A stretch of DNA of 64,000 bases, taken from JAYSYM01 sp964543475. GTDB taxonomy: Bacteria; Bdellovibrionota; Bdellovibrionia; Bdellovibrionales; JAMPXM01. Shown piece after piece: positions 35,724-43,276 of the stretch (within the stretch, counting starts at the first letter, position 1; every line of letters starts with the position of its first letter). The notes beneath the pieces were generated by a model. That model did not search any database, was not told where the DNA came from, and saw only the letters and a list, made by a program, of their open reading frames with translations. The stretch covers positions 1-64,000 of the forward strand of contig CAZIYJ010000006.1 of assembly GCA_964543475.1 (NCBI GenBank), read 5' to 3'. Position numbers and translations under genes: made by a program.

Positions 35724-37019
35724 TTCTTATTTCTACTTTTTTTAACTTACTCTAGTGCGGCATCGGCTGCATGCTCGTCTCCGTCAGGCGTTGATGGGCA
35801 GCTTCAGTATATTTCAAACGAAATAAAGTTTTGCGACGGTACATCGTGGGATTCAACAAACGTCTCTGATTCCGGGAGTGCTTGCGGATCTCCGGGCGCT
35901 ATTAATTATCTCTCTGGTAATTTGCGCTACTGCGGCCCAGTTAATTGGATGGTGATGAACACTGCGACCACAGATGGCGCGTGTGCACCAGGCGATGCTG
36001 GTAAGTTCGAGCTTCGTAGCACAAAGATGAGCGTTTGCAATGCGACCAATTGGCTTGTCATCGGAAACCTCTTTGTTAGCACAACCAATTACTTAGCGGT
36101 TGGCCACCAGACTTCACCTTACATTACGATCTATGACACAAGCACTTACACAAAGTTCGCAGATCCGGGGACTCTTCCTACGGGAGAGGGTAACCAGCTC
36201 GTATTCAATCCCACGAAAACTTTGTTAGCCGTGCCACATAACAATTCGCCTTACATCACTATCTACAACACCTCTGATTGGTCGAAGGTGGCAGATCCTG
36301 CAACTCTGCCGGTTTTAAATGGGCGCGGTGCTGATTTCAGTCCCGATGGATCAAGGCTTGTAGTTGCTCACGCTGGCACACCATTTATAACGATTTACAA
36401 CACCAGCACCTGGGCCAAGCTTTCTGACCCAGCAGTATTACCTACTGGCGTAGCCCAATTCGCCAAATACAGCCCAGACGGATCGAAGCTTGCTCTGGCA
36501 ATTTCGACCTCTCCGTACATTTACATTTACAATACTTCTGATTGGTCGAAGGTTGCTAATCCTGGAACTCTTCCAACCGGCTCAGCGAGAAAAGTTTCGT
36601 GGAGCCCCGATGGATCACGTCTCGCAGTCGTGCATGACACTTCACCGTATTTAACAATTTACAATACGAGTACTTGGGCAAAGATCGCAGATCCATCTAC
36701 CCTGCCAACGGGCGCTGGTTGGGGAGTCGCTTACAATCCAGCGGGGACTATCCTTGCTGTTGGTCATGATGGATCGCCATATTTAACAATGTATAATACT
36801 TCTGATTGGTCAAAAATCGCTGATCCGGCAGTTGGTCCACCAGATCAAGCGGAATCTGTTTCTTTCAGTCCTGATGGCAGCACGCTTGCTGTCGGTGGTC
36901 GCGATGGAGCCAATTCAATCGATTTCTTAAATCTCTACAACACTACTACATGGGCGCGTCTTGCGGATCCAGCCGTGCTTCCGCCAGACAACGTGAACAG
37001 TGTGAAATTTAGCCCTTAA
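35715..37019 (+). CDS. Secreted seven-bladed beta-propeller protein
   Basis: A 434-residue exported protein. A signal peptide ends ASAA before Cys20. Next come three roughly 35-residue Cys-containing repeats of the form C..P.G..GQL.Y....KFCDGT.W. Seven roughly 44-residue blades follow, each with a variant of SPYITIYNTSDWSK.A.P..LP.G and FSPDGS.LAV.H, a WD40/YVTN-like propeller. TTG 35715 is the start, with GAGG 7 nt upstream. It lies 14 nt after the giant fibre and is followed by a longer paralogue, so all are probably one operon. Blades of this type bind proteins or sugars; a fibre-associated adhesin is a reasonable guess. Confidence 0.82.
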   Translation: MKHFLFLLFLTYSSAASAACSSPSGVDGQLQYISNEIKFCDGTSWDSTNVSDSGSACGSPGAINYLSGNLRYCGPVNWMVMNTATTDGACAPGDAGKFELRSTKMSVCNATNWLVIGNLFVSTTNYLAVGHQTSPYITIYDTSTYTKFADPGTLPTGEGNQLVFNPTKTLLAVPHNNSPYITIYNTSDWSKVADPATLPVLNGRGADFSPDGSRLVVAHAGTPFITIYNTSTWAKLSDPAVLPTGVAQFAKYSPDGSKLALAISTSPYIYIYNTSDWSKVANPGTLPTGSARKVSWSPDGSRLAVVHDTSPYLTIYNTSTWAKIADPSTLPTGAGWGVAYNPAGTILAVGHDGSPYLTMYNTSDWSKIADPAVGPPDQAESVSFSPDGSTLAVGGRDGANSIDFLNLYNTTTWARLADPAVLPPDNVNSVKFSP

Positions 37020-37055
37020 CGATAAGAAATAAATTGAGGATTCTACTTGAAGCAC
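37018..37055 (+). repeat. 38-bp direct repeat, copy 2 (propeller 1 end / propeller 2 start)
   Basis: Identical to 35686-35723. Here it overlaps the TAA of the first propeller gene, then carries a fossil of the fibre 1 C-terminal codons as spacer, and supplies the ribosome site and start of the second propeller gene. It marks the junction of a tandem duplication. Confidence 0.9.
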
Positions 37056-39215
37056 ATCTTAGTTCTATTTTTTTTAACTTACTCGAGTGCTGCATCGGCA
37101 GCATGTTCGGCGCCAGCAGGTGTCGTGGGCCAATTTCAATATTTCTCTGACGACTTTCGTTTTTGTGATGGAACTAATTGGCAAACGCTGTCTGACACCG
37201 ACACTGGTTCAGTTTGTACCGCAAGCGGAGAGATGAATTATAGTGCCGGAGCATTGCGATTCTGTCGAACCTCAGACCTCAATTGGATTACAGTAAAAAG
37301 TTCTGATAGCGGTATTGCTTGCACAGAGCCAGGTGCTTTTCGTTACCGATCTAGTGGTGCAACAAAAATTGCAGAATGGTGCGGGACCGGAAACTGGCGG
37401 ATCGCCTCATCAACTTCAAATTTAGGCACACAATATCAAGCGATCGCACTCACCAGCTCACCGTACTTTGCTGTTTACTATTACTACGAAACAAATTGGA
37501 TCAAGCTCGCAAATCCTCCGACACTTCCGACGGGACAAGGGAACGATGCAGTTTTTAGCCCCGACGGAACAAAACTCGCAGTTGCGCATGCAACGTCACC
37601 TTACGTAACAATCTACAACACATCGAATTGGACGAAGATCGCTAACCCTGGAACATTACCCACGGGAGATGCAACGGGTGTCGCGTTCAGTCCTGATGGT
37701 TCAAAGCTCGCTGTTTCTCATGACGTTTCACCTTACGTCACTATTTACAATACGAGTGATTGGTCAAAGATTGCTAATCCAGGAACTTTACCTGCAAACA
37801 CTGCGAACGATGTTGCATTTAGTGCTGACGGATCAAAACTTGCGGTTGCTCACAACACTTCACCTCGGGTTACGATTTACAACACAAGTGATTGGTCGAA
37901 GATTGCTAATCCCGGTACTTTGCCAGCCGGCAACGGGAATTCGGTAGCATTTAGTCCCGACAGCTCAATGCTTGCAGTCGGGCACGCTACAACTCCTTTC
38001 GTAACTATTTACAACACAAGTGATTGGTCGAAGATTGCTAACCCAGGAACTTTGCCGACAGCTGTTGGTAATGGTGTTGCCTTCAGTAACGATGGCGCAA
38101 AGCTCGCGGTCGCACATAACACGGCACCTAGAATTACGATTTACAACACAAGTGATTGGTCGAAGATTGCGAACCCTGGCACTTTACCGGCGAGTAACGC
38201 AGTCGATGCCGCGTTTTCATCTGACAATACAATGTTAGGTGTTGCAGTTTTGTCGGCACCTTATTCTCGAATTTACGAAACTAGTGCTTGGGGATTAATT
38301 AACGGACCAACTATCGCATCGGCACCTAACTCAATTGTTTTTCGGAATGTCACAATGACATCGAATACAATTTATCTCACTTCAGGAAGTACGTGGACGG
38401 TGCCTGCTGACTGGAACAATTCAAATAATACAATTGAGTGTGTTGGTGGCGGTGCCGGCGGCAGTTCGAGTACTACCACTGGTGGTGGTGGCGGCGGTGG
38501 CGGAGCGTACGCTAAATTAACAAACGTCACTCTTACGCCAGGCGCATCTGTTAACTATGAAATTGGTGGTGGTGGAGCTACGAACAGTGACGGCGCTGAC
38601 TCTTGGTTTATAAGCGCGGCTACTCTCTTAGCTAAAGCGGGCACAAGCAGTGGCACTGGTACTGCTGGCGTCGGAGGAACTGCAGCCGGAAGTATTGGCG
38701 GATCGAAAGCCGCTGGCGGAAACGGCGGCGCTGCAGCTGCGAGCGGTGGTGGTGGCGGCGGTGGTGGCGGAGCAGGGCCACTCGGTGCCGGAGCAAATGG
38801 TGGATCGGGCCTTGGTAGTGGTTTTCAGGGCGGCGGCGGTGGCGGGAACGGTGGCGGATCAAATGGTGATGATGCACCTTTCAACGGCGGCGATGGTGGA
38901 GATAATAATGCAGGAGCGGGCGGTGGTATCGGAGGTGTTTCGGGCACTCCAGCTACTGCAGGTTTTAATGGCGGCGGCGCCGGTGGTGCATACCTCGCGA
39001 CTGGCTTAGCTGGCGGAAACGGATCGGACATTTCATCGGCCTATCAAATTGGAAGCGGTGGTGGAGGCGGTGGTGGAGGATACTCTGGCTCCAACGTTTA
39101 CCATGGTGGTCCCGGCGGACTTTACGGCGCTGGTGGCGGAGGAGCATCGCATTTCGCAGGTAGTAACGGGGGAATCGGCGCTCCTGGAGTTTGTGTGATT
39201 AAATATGTGCCTTAG
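37047..39215 (+). CDS. Secreted beta-propeller protein with phage-adhesin-like glycine-rich tail
   Basis: A 722-residue paralogue of the preceding gene: the same signal peptide, Cys-containing repeats and seven blades (residues of about 140-450), several nearly identical to each other. The C-terminal 270 residues begin IYLTSGSTWTVPADW, then IECVGGGAGG, and continue as glycine-rich repeats with runs of up to nine Gly, ending GAPGVCVIKYVP. This is the layout of glycine-rich domains in phage tail adhesins such as T-even/S16 gp38, whose polyglycine-II sandwich carries receptor-binding loops. TTG start 37047 lies inside the copied 38-bp repeat. Confidence 0.82.
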   Translation: MKHILVLFFLTYSSAASAACSAPAGVVGQFQYFSDDFRFCDGTNWQTLSDTDTGSVCTASGEMNYSAGALRFCRTSDLNWITVKSSDSGIACTEPGAFRYRSSGATKIAEWCGTGNWRIASSTSNLGTQYQAIALTSSPYFAVYYYYETNWIKLANPPTLPTGQGNDAVFSPDGTKLAVAHATSPYVTIYNTSNWTKIANPGTLPTGDATGVAFSPDGSKLAVSHDVSPYVTIYNTSDWSKIANPGTLPANTANDVAFSADGSKLAVAHNTSPRVTIYNTSDWSKIANPGTLPAGNGNSVAFSPDSSMLAVGHATTPFVTIYNTSDWSKIANPGTLPTAVGNGVAFSNDGAKLAVAHNTAPRITIYNTSDWSKIANPGTLPASNAVDAAFSSDNTMLGVAVLSAPYSRIYETSAWGLINGPTIASAPNSIVFRNVTMTSNTIYLTSGSTWTVPADWNNSNNTIECVGGGAGGSSSTTTGGGGGGGGAYAKLTNVTLTPGASVNYEIGGGGATNSDGADSWFISAATLLAKAGTSSGTGTAGVGGTAAGSIGGSKAAGGNGGAAAASGGGGGGGGGAGPLGAGANGGSGLGSGFQGGGGGGNGGGSNGDDAPFNGGDGGDNNAGAGGGIGGVSGTPATAGFNGGGAGGAYLATGLAGGNGSDISSAYQIGSGGGGGGGGYSGSNVYHGGPGGLYGAGGGGASHFAGSNGGIGAPGVCVIKYVP

Positions 39216-39267
39216 TTAATAATTGAAGTCGTTGAGAATTCACCTAGACCTTCCGATAAGACGACTG

Positions 39268-39993
39268 ATGAAGTTGCGAAATCGTCGTCTCATTCTAATA
39301 CATAGCCTGATGATTCCAGTTTTTGTGATGTTCACAAACTGCGATCACATTTCGCAACAGAGTTCAGGCACGCAGTCATCTAATCCTGCCTTGCTTGCGA
39401 ATAACGGCGGCGGTCACTCGGGTAAGTTGAGCTACCTCCATACATCAGCATACGAAGGTTGTGATCTTTCGCCAGACTTAGCAATCGTTAGAGATGGCGA
39501 TGCAACTCGTGCGTTTACAACCGACTGTCATAATTCTACCGAGACGTCTTTGGATATTTCTAAACTTATTTCGTTTGATCTAAATCCTTACTTCTTAGTT
39601 TACGATGAGCTTATTTACGCTCACGAATCTGTACTTGCACTGTCTGCGACAGTCGATGCGCACATCGAACTTTTCTGCACAAGTCAGAAGGGAATTGATG
39701 TCGCCGTCAAAACGAAACGAATTCGAACAAGTGGCAGTAGTAGTCGTGTCGAGCAAAGCGCGCTTATTTTCCGCAAGGGTGAAGCTTATCCAGCGATTGA
39801 AGAAGTTCGTGGAGTCTATCGTGATCCGACTTCGGCAGGAATAAAAGTGTTTGAAGCAAAGTCCGATGAACTTGAAATTATAACTCAAGCTCCGTACACG
39901 CTTTCGAGAGCTCGCGCCGAAATCAAATTCAGTTCTGGGGAAAATGTCGACCTTGACTGCTTTGTTCGCTACAAATCTTCGAGCGACAAATAA
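39268..39993 (+). CDS. Putative lipoprotein of the fibre operon
   Basis: A 241-residue protein from ATG 39268, where a basic N terminus and hydrophobic segment end at VMFTNC, a plausible lipobox (Cys25 of this start). The frame is open to a TTG at 39223 just after the glycine-rich gene. The mature part is mostly beta-strand with four cysteines and no recognised domain. Position 3' of the fibre and propeller genes suggests a surface lipoprotein in the same assembly; function is unknown. Confidence 0.6.
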   Translation: MKLRNRRLILIHSLMIPVFVMFTNCDHISQQSSGTQSSNPALLANNGGGHSGKLSYLHTSAYEGCDLSPDLAIVRDGDATRAFTTDCHNSTETSLDISKLISFDLNPYFLVYDELIYAHESVLALSATVDAHIELFCTSQKGIDVAVKTKRIRTSGSSSRVEQSALIFRKGEAYPAIEEVRGVYRDPTSAGIKVFEAKSDELEIITQAPYTLSRARAEIKFSSGENVDLDCFVRYKSSSDK

Positions 39994-40088
39994 TTTTTGA
40001 ATTGATCAGCTAAATCATTGAAATTATACATGTTTTGCGCGCCAAAGTGTGGGTAATTGAGTGTTGGCTCGCTCCCGAAAAGTTACTT

Positions 40089-40418
40089 ATGAATGAAGTA
40101 ACTCGGAAGCCTCTACATTTAAAATACTTATTTTCAGAATTTAATAAGCGAAGATCGCGTCGCGAAAAGTATTCTCAAAATGCTTTTGCCCGTGATCTGA
40201 ATCTTTCTCCTTCGAGACTTTCGCAAATCTTAAATTCACGATCAGGGCTTTCAAAAGAATTAGCAGTAGTTCTCTGTGACACACTTTTGCTTTCGCAAGA
40301 AGAGCGCGAAAAGTTCATTGATTCAGTTTTGGTTGAGCATAGTCGAAGCGCGCTTGAGCGAGAGAGAGCACGCAAAAGACTTGGTAGGCGGTCGTCTCGA
40401 AGCGAGACGAAAGTTTAG
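40089..40418 (+). CDS. Short TIGR02147-type HTH protein
   Basis: A 109-residue protein matching the N-terminal helix-turn-helix part of the TIGR02147 family abundant in Bdellovibrio and Fibrobacter (LKYLFSEFNKRR, YSQNAFARDLNLSPSRLSQILNSRSGLS, LLLSQEEREKFIDSV). Family members are usually near 260-270 residues with a C-terminal DUF4423-like half, which is missing here; the protein ends in a basic tail. It may be a freestanding regulator of the adjacent surface genes or a remnant. ATG 40089 was chosen because similarity begins there; its ribosome site is weak. Confidence 0.65.
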   Translation: MNEVTRKPLHLKYLFSEFNKRRSRREKYSQNAFARDLNLSPSRLSQILNSRSGLSKELAVVLCDTLLLSQEEREKFIDSVLVEHSRSALERERARKRLGRRSSRSETKV

Positions 40419-40560
40419 GGGCAACAAAGTGTTCAACGAACTTAATCCTAAGCTCCCGGAAGTGTGAACTAAATTGAGACTGCGACTGCATAACTGAAGA
40501 GATCTGTTTCGAAGTTACGAGGGAAGTCCGATAATAGTTGAGTAGTTTAGTGGGGATAAA

Positions 40561-41616
40561 TTGCTTTCAAAGATTTTAGTTTTCGGATTTATTTTAGTAA
40601 GCCTCTTTCAGGCGTGTGGCTATGTCGGGAATCCCGAAAGTCACAGCGTAAATCTATATTCTGTTGAGCAAGTTGATTTTAAAACCGCTCAAGCGCTAGT
40701 GTTTTCTAACAAGTGCGCAAGCTGTCATTCAGGTGCTTCTCCTATCGGAAATTATGATTTGTCGTCGTACGCTGGCGCTACAGCCGGTGGACGAGTTATT
40801 CCGTTTGATTCGCAAAACAGTTTGCTCGTTAAACGAATGATGGATGGAACGATGCCTCCGGGCGGATCAATGTCATCAAGCGAAGTTGAGTTGGTAGCAC
40901 GATGGATCGATGGCGGAGCAGTGAACGAACAAGCTTCGGCCACTCCTCCACCTACATCTGCGATGGCGCCTTCGGTGAACGCAGGTGCTGACCGTTTAAT
41001 AAATCTTCCGACAAGCACGGCTTCATTTGTTGGAACAGCCACCGACACTGATGGAACAGTTATTTATTATTACTGGGAGCAGTTGAGTGGCCCAGTAGTT
41101 ACGTTGTCTGGCGAGAACACTTCGGCGCTAGTAGTTTCTAATTTGAAAGTTGGAACTTACTTCTTCAAGCTGTATGCCGTCGATAACGACGGACTTTCGG
41201 GTTCGGATATGGTTCAGTTAACCGTGGTCGCTGCGGGTGGAGCAACGCCGACACCAGCTCCGACACCAGCTCCAACTCCTGCGCCGACGGCAACACCTGT
41301 ATCTACTCCGAAACCAACTGCGACACCAGCACCAACTGCTACACCGATTGTAAATGCGAATGCGAAATTTTCGTGGATTAAAGCAAATATTCTTACGCCA
41401 CGATGCTTGTCTTGCCACGGGGCGAGTCCTTCAGCTGGATACGATATCCGAACTTACGCTGGCACAATGACAAACGTTCTTCCTGGCAACGCATTGGCAA
41501 GTCCTCTTTATACGACAGCAAAAGAAGGCTCAATGCCGAAGAACAGCACTAAATTAAGTGACACTCAGTTAAACGCAATCAAGGACTGGATTAACTCCGG
41601 CGCGCCGAATAACTAG
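40561..41616 (+). CDS. Lipoprotein with two c-type heme motifs and a PKD/REJ-like domain
   Basis: A 351-residue lipoprotein (lipobox LFQAC, Cys19). The first domain (about 35-130) has CASCH with a downstream Met, like planctomycete-type cytochrome c. A PKD/REJ-like beta domain (about 140-225) is followed by a Pro-Thr linker of TPAPT-type repeats, then a second heme domain with CLSCH (about 285). The TTG start at 40561 has GGGGA upstream. It leads the DUF1592 and DUF1552 genes, a triad seen in planctomycetes, myxobacteria and Bdellovibrio, whose role is unknown but probably involves extracytoplasmic electron transfer. Confidence 0.75.
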   Translation: MLSKILVFGFILVSLFQACGYVGNPESHSVNLYSVEQVDFKTAQALVFSNKCASCHSGASPIGNYDLSSYAGATAGGRVIPFDSQNSLLVKRMMDGTMPPGGSMSSSEVELVARWIDGGAVNEQASATPPPTSAMAPSVNAGADRLINLPTSTASFVGTATDTDGTVIYYYWEQLSGPVVTLSGENTSALVVSNLKVGTYFFKLYAVDNDGLSGSDMVQLTVVAAGGATPTPAPTPAPTPAPTATPVSTPKPTATPAPTATPIVNANAKFSWIKANILTPRCLSCHGASPSAGYDIRTYAGTMTNVLPGNALASPLYTTAKEGSMPKNSTKLSDTQLNAIKDWINSGAPNN

Positions 41617-41625
41617 GGGATTTGA

Positions 41626-43266
41626 ATGAGAACTCTTAGGTCGAAAAAATCTTTTGCAGCCTACTTAGCGTCAATGGCGCTGCTTGCGTTTTTCTTTCAA
41701 AATTGCTCTTCAGGATTTCAGTCACAGAATGGTCAGGAGTTTTCTTTTAGCTCACTAGCTACGTCGCAGTCTCTTTCTTCAAAATACGCGTTCGGAAAAA
41801 GCGGTTTACGCCGCCTAAGTCAAAAAGAAGTTGTGCGTTCAGTCTCAGATGTCTTTCAGATCGATGCGTTAGCTTATATCGATACTCTTCCTTCGGATTT
41901 TAGAAATTCGACACCGTTCTCTAATGAATTTGATAGCCAGTCGGCTTCGGTCTCAACAATCGAGTCTTATCAAAAGTTCTCTGAGGACTACTCGGCTTTT
42001 GCAATTGCACAAGCAGGATTTGCCTCGAAATTTTCAGCGATTGCGGGATGTACTCCTGCAAGCTATTCTGACCGAGCTTGCCTTGTGAGCTACCTAACTA
42101 AAATAGGTCGTCGAATGCTTCGCCGTCCATTTACTACAATGGAAGCAAACCTTATCGCGGATAAAGTTTTACCATTTGCGAATGCTGAACAAAAATTTTG
42201 GACAGCTGTTGAACTCTCAATGCAGATATTTATCCAAAGCCCTGCGTTTTTGTACAGAGTTGAAGGGGCAACAAATATTACAGAGCCTTCTTTGGCTGAA
42301 CTCAACGATTATGAAATCGCAACTCGTCTCGCATTTTTAATTTGGGGGAGCGGCCCTGACGACAAGCTTTTAGATATGGCTGAATCGGGAAAACTTAAGC
42401 TCTCTGATATTCGCGTCGTTGAAGCGATTCGCATGATGCAAGATCTGCGTGCGAAAAAGAACTGGTATGATTTTCATGCTGAGTGGATGGGCTACGACGA
42501 GACCACACTACCTGCTTCACTGAAAGCGGATATGCTCAACGAAACAAATCAGCTCGTAAAACGAGTTGTCTTTGATGAAAATACTGATTGGCTCGACTTG
42601 TTCCGATCGCAACAAACTTACTTAACTCCTGCATTGGCAACTCACTACGGAATGGGATCAATTAGTTCTCCGGGCTGGGTGAACTATTCTGGTTCTCGCG
42701 GTGGTGGAATCATTGCGCACGCAACATTTTTAAGTAAAGGTGCCAAGTTTGGCGATACAAGTCCGACTCTGCGCGGGTACGAAATTTTTAAGCGACTCAT
42801 GTGCGGAAAATTAGGCCCGATTCCTGACGACGTTGATCCTGACACTCCACCTGGAAATCCGACTGACTGTAAGCCAGCAAGATACAATATGCGAAATATC
42901 GTTACCTGTGCTGGTTGCCACAATGTGACTGACAATATCGGTTTCGGGTTAGAAAATTTTGGTGTGAGTGGACAATGGCGAACATCTGAATTGAACAAGC
43001 CTCAGTGTGTGATCGATAGCTCAGGGTCTGTCTCGGGAGCTCCATACTCTGGTCCAACAGAATTAGCGAAAGTTCTTTCGAACAGTCCACAGGTGAGTGA
43101 GTGTGCAGTGACTCAGCTGTTCAGATATTTCTCGGGTCGAAAAGAGCAAGCTTCTGACGGAGAAACGCTCTCGGCACTTACGATGGAATACTTGCGAAAG
43201 AGAAGTCTTCAGTCTTTAATTGTATCGTTAGTGCAAACGCCTGGCTTTATTCACCGAGTGCAGTAA
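41626..43266 (+). CDS. DUF1592/DUF1588 (PSD-domain) putative lipoprotein
   Basis: A 546-residue exported protein with a hydrophobic N terminus ending FFFQNC. In order it contains a DUF1587/DUF1595-like start (RRLSQKEVVRSVSDVF, GRRMLRRPFT), DUF1592 (SPAFLYRVE, ATRLAFLIWGSGPDD), DUF1588 with a heme-type CAGCH and GPIPDDVDPDTPP, and a DUF1585-like end (YFSGRKE, LIVSLVQTPGF). This domain series is typical of planctomycete surface proteins of unknown function. It is 9 nt after the heme lipoprotein and 10 nt before the DUF1552 gene, so one operon. Confidence 0.82.
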   Translation: MRTLRSKKSFAAYLASMALLAFFFQNCSSGFQSQNGQEFSFSSLATSQSLSSKYAFGKSGLRRLSQKEVVRSVSDVFQIDALAYIDTLPSDFRNSTPFSNEFDSQSASVSTIESYQKFSEDYSAFAIAQAGFASKFSAIAGCTPASYSDRACLVSYLTKIGRRMLRRPFTTMEANLIADKVLPFANAEQKFWTAVELSMQIFIQSPAFLYRVEGATNITEPSLAELNDYEIATRLAFLIWGSGPDDKLLDMAESGKLKLSDIRVVEAIRMMQDLRAKKNWYDFHAEWMGYDETTLPASLKADMLNETNQLVKRVVFDENTDWLDLFRSQQTYLTPALATHYGMGSISSPGWVNYSGSRGGGIIAHATFLSKGAKFGDTSPTLRGYEIFKRLMCGKLGPIPDDVDPDTPPGNPTDCKPARYNMRNIVTCAGCHNVTDNIGFGLENFGVSGQWRTSELNKPQCVIDSSGSVSGAPYSGPTELAKVLSNSPQVSECAVTQLFRYFSGRKEQASDGETLSALTMEYLRKRSLQSLIVSLVQTPGFIHRVQ

Positions 43267-43276
43267 GGGGAGTGGT

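Noticed and set aside
38632..39147. His/Arg-rich and Pro-rich frames within the glycine-rich tail
   Set aside because: Out-of-frame translations of GGN-rich sequence.
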